Shown piece by piece: positions 40,889-51,633 of a stretch of 64,000 bases of DNA. The DNA comes from Pararobbsia silviterrae. GTDB lineage: Bacteria; Pseudomonadota; Gammaproteobacteria; Burkholderiales; Burkholderiaceae. How positions within the stretch are numbered: the first letter of the stretch is position 1; each line of letters begins with the position of its first letter. The DNA is taken from the NCBI RefSeq assembly GCF_003628125.1, contig NZ_RBZU01000002.1:124001-188000 (forward strand), written 5' to 3'. The notes beneath the pieces were generated by a model. It worked only from the letters and a program-made list of their open reading frames with translations, ran no database searches and was not told the DNA's origin. A program made the translations under genes and the position numbers.

Positions 40889-43800
40889 ATGCAGTACGCC
40901 GAACTTCATTGCCTGTCGAACTACTCGTTCCTGCGCGGCGCGTCGCATCCGCACGAGCTCGTCGAGCGGGCTGCGCAGCTCGGTTATACGGCGCTCGCGT
41001 TGACCGACGAGTGTTCGTTCGCCGGCATCGTCCGCGCGCATCTGGCCGCGCGCGAGCACGGCATCGCGTTGCTGATCGGCAGCGAGCTGCGCCTCGTCGA
41101 CGCGGCGGGCCGGTCCGCGTGCACGCTCGTCGCGCTCGCGACCAATCGTAACGGCTACGGTAACCTTTCCGAGCTCATCACTTGCGCGCGGACTCGGACC
41201 GAGAAAGGGCGCTACTGGCTCGAATGCGGCGATCTGACCGCGCCGCCGGACGCGTACGCGCATCTGGCCGGCTTGCCCGACTGCGTGCTCATGCTCGTGC
41301 CGTCGCCCGAGGACAGCGCGGACGATGTGCTCGCGCGTGCGCGCTGGCTCGCGGGCTGGGCGGCCGGCCGGTGCTGGCTCGCGTTCGAGGCGGCGCAGTC
41401 GGGCGACGACGCGATGCGCCTGCAGACCCTGCGCACGATCTCGACGCTGAGCGGCGTGCCGCTCGTGGCCGCCGGCGGCGTGCTCATGCATGCGGGCGCG
41501 CGCAAGCGGCTGCAGGACACGCTGACCGCGATTCGCTTGAACACGCCGCTCAGCGCATGCGGTTTCGCGCTCGAGGCGAACGCGCAGCGGCATCTGCGCC
41601 CGCTCGACCAGCTCGCCGAACTCTATCCGCCCGATCTGCTCGCGGCGACCCAGACGATCGCGGCGTGCTGCCGTTTCTCGCTCGACACGCTTCGCTACGA
41701 ATACCCCGACGAACTCGTGCCGCCGGGCAAGACGCCCGCCGAGCATCTGCGCGAACTCGTGATGGCGGGCAGCCGGGTTCGCTGGCCCGACGGGCTCACG
41801 CCGAAACACATCGAGCAGATCGAGCACGAACTCACGCTCGTCGCGGAGCTCGGCTACGAACCGTATTTCCTGACGGTGCACGAGATCGTCGCGTTTGCGC
41901 GCGACCGCAAGATCCTGTGCCAGGGACGCGGCTCGGCCGCGAATTCGGTGATCTGTTTCTGCCTCGGTATCACGGAGATCGACCCGGTGCGCATGTCGAT
42001 GCTCGTCGAGCGCTTCATCTCGCGCGCGCGCAAGGAGCCGCCCGATATCGACGTCGATTTCGAACATCAACGGCGCGAGGAGGTGATCCAGCACATCTAT
42101 GAGAAGTACGGCAGACATCGTGCCGCGCTCGCGGCGTCGCTCGCGAGCTACCGGACGCGCAGCGCGTTGCGCGACGTCGGCAAGGCGCTCGGTTTCGATG
42201 CGCAGCTCGTCGAGCGCATCGCGCAGGCGCATCAATGGTGGGACGGCACGGCCGCGGTGCCTGAACGGCTTGCCGAAGCGGGTTTCGATCCGGCGTCACC
42301 GCTCACGCGCCATCTCGTCGAACTCGTGCAGGCCTTGCGCGGTTTTCCGCGGCATTTGTCGCAGCATGTCGGCGGCTTCGTGATCGCGCGCGACAAGCTC
42401 TCGCGTCTGGTGCCGATCGAGAACGCCGCGATGGAAGAGCGCAACGTGATCCAGTGGGACAAGGATGATATCGAGGCGCTCGGATTGCTCAAGATGGATG
42501 TGCTCGCGCTCGGCATGCTGTCGGCGATCCGGCGCGCGCTCGAACTCGTCGCCGTGCGGCGCGGTCTGCCCGAATTCAAGCCGCAGGATATTCCGGCCGA
42601 AGACCTCGATGTCTATGAAATGTGCTCGCACGCGGACACGATCGGCGTGTTCCAGATCGAATCGCGCGCGCAGCAGGGCATGCTGCCGCGTCTGCGGCCG
42701 CAGACCTATTACGACCTCGTCGTCGAAGTCGCGATCGTGCGGCCGGGACCGATCCAGGGCGGCATGGTGCATCCGTATCTGCGTCGCCGACAGGGACTCG
42801 AACCCGTCGTCTATCCGAAGGAGGAAGTCAAACCCGCGCTCGAACGCACGCTCGGCGTGCCCGTGTTTCAGGAACAGGTCATGCACCTGTCGATGCTCGC
42901 GGCCGGGTTCTCGGCCGAGAAGGCCGATGCGTTGCGCCGCGCGATGGCCGCCTGGAAACGCAAGGGGCATCTCGACCAGTACCAGGACGAACTTCGGCAG
43001 GGCATGCTCGACCGCGGCTACGATCCGGCGTTCGCCGAGCGGATCTGCAAGCAGATCGAGGGCTTCGGCGATTACGGCTTTCCCGAGAGTCATGCCGCGA
43101 GCTTCGCACTGCTCTGCTATCAGAGCGCGTGGCTCAAGCGGCACGAGCCCGCGGCGTTTCTGATCGCCTTGCTCAACAGTCAGCCGCTGGGTTTCTATTC
43201 GCCATCGCAACTCGTCCAGGATGCGCGCCGGCATGGCGTGACGGTGCTGCCGCCCGACGTCACGATGAGCGATTGGGAAGCGCGCTTCGAATATCCGGAT
43301 GACGAACAGGCACGCGAGCGCGCGCGGCGCGCCGCCTTCGCCGCGACGCGCCACGGTCCCGCGCCGGACTTCGACTGGCGGCCCGCGGCGCCGACGCCGT
43401 TTCCGATGCCCATGGCCGACAGGTTGCCGAGGCGCAGCGCGCGCCGTTACTGGCAGCTTGCGCGACGGTTCGGCGCGCACGGTCCCGCGGCGCGGCTCGG
43501 ACTCAATCTCGTCAAAGGGTTTTCACAGGCGGCGGCCGAACGCATCATGGCCGCGCGGCGCCGCGCGCCGTTCGAGAACGTCGACGATCTCGCGCGGCGT
43601 GCGGCCTTGTCGCGGCTCGAACTCGAAGCGCTCGCGGCGGGCGACGCGCTCCAGGCGCTCGCCGGACATCGCCGGCAGGCCTGGTGGGCCGTGACGGCGC
43701 AGCAGGGCACGACGAGGCTGCTGCGCGATGCGCCGATCGACGAAGCGCCGCTCATGCTGCCCCGCGCGAAAGAGGGGCGCGAGATCATCGACGACTACGC

Positions 43801-44188
43801 GAGTCTCGGGCTCACGCTCAAGCGTCATCCGGTCGCGTTGCTGAGGACGCATCTCGCCGCGCTGCGCTTTCGCACGGCCGAGGAATTGACGACTTATCCG
43901 AACGGGCGCCTCGCGCGCGCATGCGGCATCGTGACCGTGCGTCAGCGGCCCGATACCGCGAGCGGAACGATCTTCATCTCGATCGAGGACGAGACGGGGT
44001 CGGTCAACGTGATCGTCTGGCCGCGGCTCATCGAGCGATATCGCAAGGAGGTGCTCGGCGCGCAACTGCTCGGCGTGTTCGGCACCTGGCAGCGCGAAGG
44101 CGAGGTCGTGAATCTCGTCGCGCAGCGGCTTGTCGATCACTCGGCGCTGCTCGGCGAACTCGCGACGCACAGCCGCGATTTTCATTGA
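40889..44188 (+). CDS. dnaE2: Error-prone DNA polymerase DnaE2 (ImuC)
   Basis: A 1099-residue C-family polymerase, the expected length for DnaE2. The N-terminal PHP domain opens with YAELHCLSNYSFLRGASHPH and EHGIALLIGSELRLVDAAGR. The palm has ILCQGRGSAANSVICFCLGI and the catalytic acidic segment EPPDIDVDFEHQRREEVIQH, with later LLKMDVLALGMLSAIRRALE, GVFQIESRAQQGMLPRLRP, IVRPGPIQGGMVHPYLRRR, VPVFQEQVMHLSMLAAGFS and FPESHAASFALLCYQSAWLK. A C-terminal HhH and OB region follows. It makes the bypass step in SOS mutagenesis with ImuA and ImuB. The ATG at 40889 begins the conserved PHP motif, 25 bp after imuB. Confidence 0.96.
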   Translation: MQYAELHCLSNYSFLRGASHPHELVERAAQLGYTALALTDECSFAGIVRAHLAAREHGIALLIGSELRLVDAAGRSACTLVALATNRNGYGNLSELITCARTRTEKGRYWLECGDLTAPPDAYAHLAGLPDCVLMLVPSPEDSADDVLARARWLAGWAAGRCWLAFEAAQSGDDAMRLQTLRTISTLSGVPLVAAGGVLMHAGARKRLQDTLTAIRLNTPLSACGFALEANAQRHLRPLDQLAELYPPDLLAATQTIAACCRFSLDTLRYEYPDELVPPGKTPAEHLRELVMAGSRVRWPDGLTPKHIEQIEHELTLVAELGYEPYFLTVHEIVAFARDRKILCQGRGSAANSVICFCLGITEIDPVRMSMLVERFISRARKEPPDIDVDFEHQRREEVIQHIYEKYGRHRAALAASLASYRTRSALRDVGKALGFDAQLVERIAQAHQWWDGTAAVPERLAEAGFDPASPLTRHLVELVQALRGFPRHLSQHVGGFVIARDKLSRLVPIENAAMEERNVIQWDKDDIEALGLLKMDVLALGMLSAIRRALELVAVRRGLPEFKPQDIPAEDLDVYEMCSHADTIGVFQIESRAQQGMLPRLRPQTYYDLVVEVAIVRPGPIQGGMVHPYLRRRQGLEPVVYPKEEVKPALERTLGVPVFQEQVMHLSMLAAGFSAEKADALRRAMAAWKRKGHLDQYQDELRQGMLDRGYDPAFAERICKQIEGFGDYGFPESHAASFALLCYQSAWLKRHEPAAFLIALLNSQPLGFYSPSQLVQDARRHGVTVLPPDVTMSDWEARFEYPDDEQARERARRAAFAATRHGPAPDFDWRPAAPTPFPMPMADRLPRRSARRYWQLARRFGAHGPAARLGLNLVKGFSQAAAERIMAARRRAPFENVDDLARRAALSRLELEALAAGDALQALAGHRRQAWWAVTAQQGTTRLLRDAPIDEAPLMLPRAKEGREIIDDYASLGLTLKRHPVALLRTHLAALRFRTAEELTTYPNGRLARACGIVTVRQRPDTASGTIFISIEDETGSVNVIVWPRLIERYRKEVLGAQLLGVFGTWQREGEVVNLVAQRLVDHSALLGELATHSRDFH

Positions 44189-44263
44189 AGACGGTGCGTC
44201 GTTCGAACGTCGGGGTCTGCGATACCTGTCGAACGCCGAACGCAGGCGTCGAAATCGACCGCG

Positions 44264-45187
44264 CTAAGCCGACTTCCGAATCCGCAGCTCGTCCAGCACG
44301 GCGTCGAGACCTTGCGCGAACGGCGTACGTCGGCCGATACCGAGCGCTTCGAGCGACGCACTGTCGAGATGACAGTCATACGGCCGCGGCGTCGTATCGG
44401 CCGGCGTCGACTGCGCGCGGATATGCGCTGGGTCGAGCCCCAGCCGCGCGGCGAGCTCCAAGGCGATCGCGTATTTCGTCATCGCTTCGTTGCCCGACCA
44501 GTGATGAATGCCCGTGACGGGCCGGCCCGCGGCGACGCGTTCGAGCAGTTGCCGGATCACGACCGCGACATCGGGCGTAAAGGTCGGATACCGGATCGCC
44601 CAATCGTCGACGACGGCCGGACGATCGGCGCGCGCCGCTTCGAGCGCCGGAATGAAGCTCGTCGCCGCCGATTCGCCGACCTGTTCGAGCGGGCCGTACA
44701 GCAAGGGCAGACGCAGCACGCACGCGTTGTCGAGCGACGGCGTCAGCGCACGTTCGCCCGCGAGCTTGCCGTGTCCGTACGCATTGAGCGGGTGCGGCGG
44801 CGCATCGGGCCGGTAGGGCGCGCGCGAGCCGTCGAACACATAGTCGGTCGAAATCGAGAGCAGCCATGCGCCGTGTTCGCGCGCCGCGTGCGCGATGCGC
44901 TCGACCGCGCCGACATTGAGCGCGTGCGCTTGCTCGGGAAATTGTTCGCAGACATCGGGACGCCGTTCGGCGGCCGCGAGCACGACGGCCTGCGGCCGGT
45001 AGGCATCGAAGAATGATGCGATCGCCGCCGCGTCGGTCAGATCGAGCGGGACGCGGCCCGGACCCGGCCGCGTATGGGCCGTGCCGGTTACCAAAAATTT
45101 CGGATCGCCCGCGAGCGCGTCGGCGACGGCTCGGCCGAGCAATCCCGACGCCCCGATGAGGGCGACCCGCAACGCCGCGCCGCTCAT
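44264..45187 (-). CDS. RmlD-like NAD(P)-dependent sugar-nucleotide reductase (SDR)
   Basis: A 307-residue extended short-chain dehydrogenase. The Rossmann motif is VALIGASGLLGRAVADAL, the active site LLSISTDYVFDGSRAPYRPD and AYGHGKLAGERAL has Tyr and Lys in the YxxxK arrangement, and RLPLLYGPLEQVGES follows. The fold matches dTDP-4-dehydrorhamnose reductase and the regulatory MAT2B proteins. No other dTDP-rhamnose genes are nearby, so the substrate is open. Its ATG overlaps the stop codon of copZ (ATGA), which places it under the CueR-type copZ promoter, an unusual link. It is convergent with dnaE2 (75-bp gap, no gene). Confidence 0.85.
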   Translation of the reverse strand: MSGAALRVALIGASGLLGRAVADALAGDPKFLVTGTAHTRPGPGRVPLDLTDAAAIASFFDAYRPQAVVLAAAERRPDVCEQFPEQAHALNVGAVERIAHAAREHGAWLLSISTDYVFDGSRAPYRPDAPPHPLNAYGHGKLAGERALTPSLDNACVLRLPLLYGPLEQVGESAATSFIPALEAARADRPAVVDDWAIRYPTFTPDVAVVIRQLLERVAAGRPVTGIHHWSGNEAMTKYAIALELAARLGLDPAHIRAQSTPADTTPRPYDCHLDSASLEALGIGRRTPFAQGLDAVLDELRIRKSA

Positions 45188-45378
45188 GCCGCGACGGTAT
45201 AGCCGGCGTCCTCGATCGCGGCGCTCAGCGCGTCGCGCGGCACGGCCGTGTCGACCGAGACGCGCCCCTCGGCGAGATCGACCCGGACCGATGCATGCTC
45301 ATCGACCGCCCGCACGGCCTTCGTGACCGATGCGACGCAATGCTGGCAGCTCATGCCTTCCACTTTCAGTTCCACCAT
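45184..45378 (-). CDS. copZ: Copper chaperone CopZ (HMA domain)
   Basis: A 64-residue heavy-metal-associated domain: MVELKVEGMSCQHCVASVTK, then AVRAVDEHASVRVDLAEGRV and AIEDAGYTVAA. The GMSCQHC motif supplies the CxxC copper site. The protein is cytoplasmic and should pass Cu(I) to the CopA ATPase encoded at 46888. A MerR-type promoter with 19-bp spacer lies upstream (45420-45450). The stop codon overlaps the start of the RmlD-like gene by 4 bp. Confidence 0.95.
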   Translation of the reverse strand: MVELKVEGMSCQHCVASVTKAVRAVDEHASVRVDLAEGRVSVDTAVPRDALSAAIEDAGYTVAA

Positions 45379-45419
45379 GTTCCGACTCCTCGAACGCGTG
45401 TTTCAACGCAGATGCCCGT

Positions 45420-45450
45420 ATTTTGAACCTTGCCATTGTGGCAAACTCAA
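45420..45450 (-). promoter_or_regulatory. CueR-type promoter of copZ
   Basis: On the minus strand TTGAGT (45445-45450) and CAAAAT (45420-45425) are separated by 19 bp containing the dyad TTGCC-ACAAT-GGCAA followed by GGTT. The over-long 19-bp spacer with a central dyad is the MerR-family activation design; the layout aligns base for base with typical CueR sites. It is 42 bp before the copZ ATG. Confidence 0.85.
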
Positions 45451-45572
45451 GGGCCTTTTTCAGTGTTCGTTGCGGATGCTAAAGGAATCCGGAAGGTTGC
45501 CGTAGACATAGAGATGCGGTCTGGATCCGGAATCCGTCGCCCACCCCAGGACTCTCAGGAGAGCGCAGCGAC

Positions 45573-46784
45573 ATGACGCGCGTACTACCGCAGCAGGCCG
45601 GTCTGTCGTTCGGTCTGCACGACGATGAATTCGTGCTCGGTACGGCGTTCCAGCCGATCGTCGGGCTGATTCATCAACGCGTGGTCGGGTACGAGGCGCT
45701 CGTGCGCGGATCGCTGGCGCGCAGCGCGCGCGCCGTCACGCCGTATGAACTCTTCGAATCCGCCGCGCGCGTGGGCGAGCTCGTGCGTCTCGATTCGGCC
45801 TGCCAACGGATTCATCTCCAGACGTTCTCGCAGGTGTCGTCGAGGCAGGACTGGCTGTTTCTCAATGTGCGGCCCGAATCGATCGCCGTGCCGAATTTTC
45901 CGCAGACGCTGATCGAGCGGATCGCCGCGCACGATCTCGCGCCGCGTCAGATCGTCATCGAATTGCTCGAAACGCCGCACGACCGGCCCGTCGAACTCGA
46001 ACGATCGATCGCCGAGCTGCGCGCGAGCGGCTTCGTCATCGCGCTCGACGATTTCGGCGCGGGTCATTCGAATCTCGACCGCGTGCTCGATCTCAAACCC
46101 GATCTGATCAAGCTCGATCGCCGGCTCACGATCAAGGCGACGCAGGATCGCGCGATCCGGCGCGTGCTGCCGACGATGATCTCGATGCTTCACGAGATCG
46201 GCACCCTCGTCGTTGCGGAGGGGATCGAGACGGCGATCGAGGCGTCGATCGCACTCGATTCGGGCGCGGACCTGGCCCAGGGTTTTTTCTTCGGCTTGCC
46301 CAGCCCCGAACTCGTGGGTCTCGACCGCGTGTTGCCGCGCCTCGACCTCATGCGCGCCGAAACGACGGCCGAGCATGCGCGCCGCAACGGCATGCGCGAG
46401 GCGCGGCTCGAACCGCATCGCGCCGCGCTCGCGCATGCCGCCGAGCTGTTCCTCAAGCGGGCCGTCGAATCGGAGATTGCGGCCGTCATGCTCGCGCATC
46501 CCGATGCCGCGCGATGCTACGTCGTCGACGAAGACGGCATGCAGTTCGGCCATGTCTATACGCGCGGCGTGCACGTGGCCCGGTTTCTGCCGCTCGACGA
46601 CGAGAGCGGCGCGAACTGGGAGAGCCGGCCGTATTTTCGCAAAGCGATGGAATCGGTCGGCGAGGTTGTCTCGACGGTGCCCTATCTGTCGATCAGCGGC
46701 AGCTATATGTGCGTGACGATGGCCCTCGCGGTCGAACGCGACGGGCGCCGTTACCTGCTCGGCGTCGACGTCGACTCGGACTGA
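45573..46784 (+). CDS. EAL phosphodiesterase with C-terminal cache-like domain
   Basis: A 403-residue predicted cytoplasmic protein. The EAL domain (about 20-260) keeps every catalytic landmark: GYEALVRG, FLNVRPES, IVIELLET, IALDDFGAGHSNL, LIKLDRRL, VVAEGIETAIEAS and QGFFFGLP. It should hydrolyse c-di-GMP. The C-terminal ~130 residues (ARCYVVDEDGMQFG, ESRPYFRKAMESVGEVVSTV, PYLSISGSYMCVTMALAVER) have the RPYF and YLS pattern of a PDC/cache sensor, here without membrane helices, so it would read a cytoplasmic signal. An AGGAG precedes the ATG. It lies between the two copper promoters, on the same strand as copA. Confidence 0.92.
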   Translation: MTRVLPQQAGLSFGLHDDEFVLGTAFQPIVGLIHQRVVGYEALVRGSLARSARAVTPYELFESAARVGELVRLDSACQRIHLQTFSQVSSRQDWLFLNVRPESIAVPNFPQTLIERIAAHDLAPRQIVIELLETPHDRPVELERSIAELRASGFVIALDDFGAGHSNLDRVLDLKPDLIKLDRRLTIKATQDRAIRRVLPTMISMLHEIGTLVVAEGIETAIEASIALDSGADLAQGFFFGLPSPELVGLDRVLPRLDLMRAETTAEHARRNGMREARLEPHRAALAHAAELFLKRAVESEIAAVMLAHPDAARCYVVDEDGMQFGHVYTRGVHVARFLPLDDESGANWESRPYFRKAMESVGEVVSTVPYLSISGSYMCVTMALAVERDGRRYLLGVDVDSD

Positions 46785-46819
46785 AGCGCGAAGGCCGATC
46801 CCGGCCTTGAAAATGGCCG

Positions 46820-46850
46820 TTGACCTTCCCATCATTGGAACGTGTACGAT
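46820..46850 (+). promoter_or_regulatory. CueR-type promoter of copA
   Basis: TTGACC (46820-46825) and TACGAT (46845-46850) are separated by 19 bp holding the dyad ACCTTCC-N7-GGAACGT (46823-46843). This is a textbook MerR/CueR site: near-consensus -35, over-long spacer, overlapping dyad. It lies 37 bp before the copA ATG and in the short gap after the EAL gene. Confidence 0.92.
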
Positions 46851-46887
46851 CCGTTCATCTCAATGAAATGCCGAGCGGGCGCTGGTC

Positions 46888-49134
<2,247 letters not shown>

Positions 49135-49144
49135 GGAGTCGCTC

Positions 49145-49750
49145 ATGAATATCGGACAGGCGTCGAAGGCCGTCGGGCTCAGCGCGAAGATGATTCGCTA
49201 CTACGAAAGCATCGGCCTCGTGCATCCGACGGCGCGGACCGAGGGCGGTTATCGGACCTATCGCGAATCGGATCTTCATCATCTGCGCTTTATTCGACAG
49301 GCGCGCCGGCTCGGCTTCGCGGTCGAGGATGTGCGACGGCTGCTCGCGCTCTGGCAGGACCATGCGCGCGCGAGCGCCGAGGTCAAGGCGATCGCGCTCG
49401 CGCACGTGTCCGATCTCGATCGCCGGATTGCCGAGATGGTGTCGATGCGCGACGCGCTCGCGCATCTCGCGTCGACCTGTCATGGCGACGCGCGACCGGA
49501 TTGCCCGATCCTCGAAGGGCTTGCCGAGGTGGTGTCCGAGGCGTCGCCGGCGTCGCGCCGGACACGCGCCGCGTCCCCTGCGCACGCGGCGCCGACGGCG
49601 GTGTCCGGCGATGCGTGTCGCGCGTGCGCAACAGATCCGGACGACGTGCGCGCACGCCAAAAATCTGGTGCGCCGCATTCAGATCGAACCCGGGGGAAAC
49701 GCGCGGATTCGTTACCTCGCCAGGATACCGATTCCGGTCATCAGGAATGA
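49145..49750 (+). CDS. cueR: Copper-responsive MerR-family regulator CueR, with long C-terminal tail
   Basis: A 201-residue MerR-family activator. Residues 1-70 are the winged helix (MNIGQASKAVGLSAKMIRYY, ESIGLVHPTARTEGGYRTYR). The dimerisation helix leads to the metal loop TCHGDARPDCPIL, whose two Cys at C-x7-C spacing match the Cu(I) ligands of CueR. Known CueR proteins end soon after this, near 130-140 residues; here ~65 residues of Ala/Arg-rich sequence follow, including a CRAC (CxxC) pair. AAGGAG precedes the ATG, and the gene follows copA by 10 bp, so it is autoregulated through the copA promoter. Confidence 0.92.
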   Translation: MNIGQASKAVGLSAKMIRYYESIGLVHPTARTEGGYRTYRESDLHHLRFIRQARRLGFAVEDVRRLLALWQDHARASAEVKAIALAHVSDLDRRIAEMVSMRDALAHLASTCHGDARPDCPILEGLAEVVSEASPASRRTRAASPAHAAPTAVSGDACRACATDPDDVRARQKSGAPHSDRTRGKRADSLPRQDTDSGHQE

Positions 49751-49854
49751 TTGTAATTTTTTGTTTATAAAGCTTTTTACCTGTCGTTCTTTGCTCTTTC
49801 AAACGACCGATAAGGCGCGCGAAAACATATCATTCCGATCGTCTATGCAAGACA

Positions 49855-49879
49855 TGCGGCGAATTCATCATGCGCCGCA
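49855..49879. terminator. Small hairpin in the cueR-DUF3563 gap
   Basis: TGCGGCG and CGCCGCA form a 7-bp stem with an 11-base loop, about 105 bp after the cueR stop. The surrounding 234-bp gap (49751-49984) is unusually AT-rich for the window and contains TATACT (49890-49895), a plausible -10 for the second DUF3563 gene. Confidence 0.35.
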
Positions 49880-49913
49880 CAATTCTCTCTATACTCCGAA
49901 TCATTGAATTTGA

Positions 49914-49932
49914 TTAGGGATTTCCCTTAGGG
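49914..49932 (+). promoter_or_regulatory. TTAGGG-type element upstream of the second DUF3563 gene
   Basis: TTAGGGATTTCCCTTAGGG contains the perfect palindrome AGGGA-TT-TCCCT and ends in a second TTAGGG. It lies 52 bp before the ATG and about 20 bp downstream of a possible -10. The same element type precedes the first DUF3563 gene and the DUF2127 gene. Confidence 0.6.
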
Positions 49933-49984
49933 GAATCGCCGGAGTTTTCGGGCTCGCTCGAAGGCTCTTCACCGGAGAAAGACC

Positions 49985-50134
49985 ATGTTTGCACCGTTCC
50001 TCGTCCTGCTCAACGCCTGGTTCGAAAAGGCTGAACGCAAGCGCCGTGAAGCGCTGCTTGCATCGTCGCGCGACATCTACGATCTCGAAGACCGCATCCG
50101 CACCTACGACAAGAACGGCTGGCATTCGCGCTGA
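49985..50134 (+). CDS. DUF3563 family small protein (second copy)
   Basis: A 49-residue protein: MFAPFLVLLNAWFEKAERKR, REALLASSRDIYDLEDRIRT, YDKNGWHSR. The AERKRREALLASSRDIYDLEDRIR core matches the first DUF3563 copy (22107-22283), with the same DxYDLExR-x-R motif. GGAGAAAGACC before the ATG gives a good ribosome binding site. The N-terminus is hydrophobic for about eleven residues, the rest charged and helical. Function unknown. The shared upstream element implies co-regulation of the two copies. Confidence 0.88.
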   Translation: MFAPFLVLLNAWFEKAERKRREALLASSRDIYDLEDRIRTYDKNGWHSR

Positions 50135-50264
50135 TCGCGGGCTGACTGTTTGACGGGCCGCCCGCGCGGCCCGTCGATCGATGCGCGGCGGACGGCCGCG
50201 CAGGCGCTGCCGCCACGCGGCCTTGTGCCGGTCGTCGATCCGCTGTCTTTGTCTGTCGTGCCGC

Positions 50265-50753
50265 TCAGACGTCCTGACGTTGCCGCCGCGCATCGATCCA
50301 TTGCTCGATGACCTTTTGCGGCGGGGCCGGGCGCTTGCCTTGCGGGGGCTCGCTAGGCGCGACCGCGATCTCGAACATGACGCCGTTCGGATCGCAGAAG
50401 AACGCATGACGTCCGTCGACATGACGTTCGATCGCGAACTCGACGCCGCACCGATCGAGCTTCGCCACCCACTGATCAAACGCTTCCGCGCTCGGTACGC
50501 TGAGTCCGAGGTGCCGGATATCGCGCGGCATGCCGTCCGATTCGGGACGCTCGATCCCGTCGAATTCAAAGAAACTCAAGCGCGTGCCATTGCCGAGCGC
50601 ATACGAAAAGAGCAGGTAGGGACGCCGCCATTGCGCGCTCACGCCGCTTGACGCGCGCACGAGCGGCAGCCCCATGACCTCGGTGTAGAAGCGATGCGTC
50701 GCCGCCGCATCGAAGCTCGGAAAGGCGAGATGGTCGAGGGTCGCGTTAGCCAT
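50265..50753 (-). CDS. VOC-family (glyoxalase/dioxygenase fold) protein
   Basis: A 162-residue vicinal-oxygen-chelate protein with two beta-alpha-beta-beta-beta modules. ATLDHLAFPSFDAAATHRFY and TEVMGLPLV form the first, with the metal-ligand His in LDHLAF; RDIRHLGLSVPSAEAFDQWV, then HAFFCDPNGVMFEIAVAP, the second, with His and the terminal Glu in MFEIA. A VSAQWRRPYLLFSYALGNGT segment lies between. Such proteins are lyases, dioxygenases or antibiotic-modifying enzymes; substrate unknown. The ATG at 50751-50753 is the natural start. It is on the same strand as the TetR gene but downstream of it by 154 bp. Confidence 0.88.
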   Translation of the reverse strand: MANATLDHLAFPSFDAAATHRFYTEVMGLPLVRASSGVSAQWRRPYLLFSYALGNGTRLSFFEFDGIERPESDGMPRDIRHLGLSVPSAEAFDQWVAKLDRCGVEFAIERHVDGRHAFFCDPNGVMFEIAVAPSEPPQGKRPAPPQKVIEQWIDARRQRQDV

Positions 50754-50907
50754 GTCTGAAAGCGGAGCCGGAATCCGGTGTCGTACCGGACCTCACGCTG
50801 CCTTATGCAGCGGCCGACAGGATCGCTGAAGTCGAATAGTGCAGCGAGAGCACAAGTACGCGCGCCGGCGCCGGCATCCGGCGCGCCGCCTGAACGCCCA
50901 TGCGCGT

Positions 50908-51633
50908 TCAGCTCGCCGCGGACGCGCAGAGGTTCGCCTCGTGCAACGGCGCGCGCGCGCCGCAGGCCCGGATGATCATGTCGACGACCTGCTCGGTCGT
51001 TTCTTCAAAACCTTGCTGGCTCAGCCGACGCGGACCCGAGAGCGCGCGGATCTGCGATTCGAAATCCGCATAGTGCTGCGTCGTCGCCCAGATCATGAAC
51101 AGCAGCGCCTGCGGATCGATCGGCGCGAGCAGGCCTTGCGCGATCCAGTCGTTGATCACGACGATCCGCGTATCCATCCAGGGCTTCACGCGCTCGACGA
51201 GAATGTCGTGCATATGCGTGGCCCCGTGCGTGATCTCGTTGGCCCAGACCTTCGAACCGAGCGGCCGTCGCCGCGACAGCGCCATCTTCGTGCGCACGTA
51301 GCCGCCGATCGCGGCGACCGGGTCGTCGCTCGCGTCGAACGTGTTGGCGGCCTTGTGCCAGTCTTCGAAGAGATCTTCGAGCACGCGCCGGTAGAGCAGG
51401 ATCTTCGTCGGGAAGTAATAGTGAAGATTCGCCTTCGGCAGACCCGCGCGCTCGGCGATCATCGACGTGCTCGCGCCGTCGAATCCCTTCTCGGCGAACA
51501 CGGCTTCGGCGCACGCGAGCAATTGCGCCTCATTACTTTCCCGGATATGCGCCTTGCGGCGGCGAGGTTTGGCTCCGTGCTTGCCGCCGGTCTCGAGGAC
51601 CGGCGCGACGACCTCGGTGTCTTCTTCACGCAT
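50908..51633 (-). CDS. TetR-family regulator, RutR-like
   Basis: A 241-residue TetR regulator. The helix-turn-helix is at about 30-75: NEAQLLACAEAVFAEKGFDG, ASTSMIAERAGLPKANLHYY, FPTKILLYRRVLEDLF. The C-terminal part (ANEITHGATHMHDILVERVK, FMIWATTQHYADFESQIRAL) matches the RutR/YcdC C-terminal domain, whose E. coli member senses uracil. The neighbouring divergent operon degrades pyrimidines, so uracil or a derivative is a likely ligand. The start at 51633 gives an Arg/Lys-rich leader before the HTH; a GTG at 51645 is an alternative. The C-terminus has a Cys-containing tail (RACGARAPLHEANLC). Confidence 0.88.
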   Translation of the reverse strand: MREEDTEVVAPVLETGGKHGAKPRRRKAHIRESNEAQLLACAEAVFAEKGFDGASTSMIAERAGLPKANLHYYFPTKILLYRRVLEDLFEDWHKAANTFDASDDPVAAIGGYVRTKMALSRRRPLGSKVWANEITHGATHMHDILVERVKPWMDTRIVVINDWIAQGLLAPIDPQALLFMIWATTQHYADFESQIRALSGPRRLSQQGFEETTEQVVDMIIRACGARAPLHEANLCASAAS

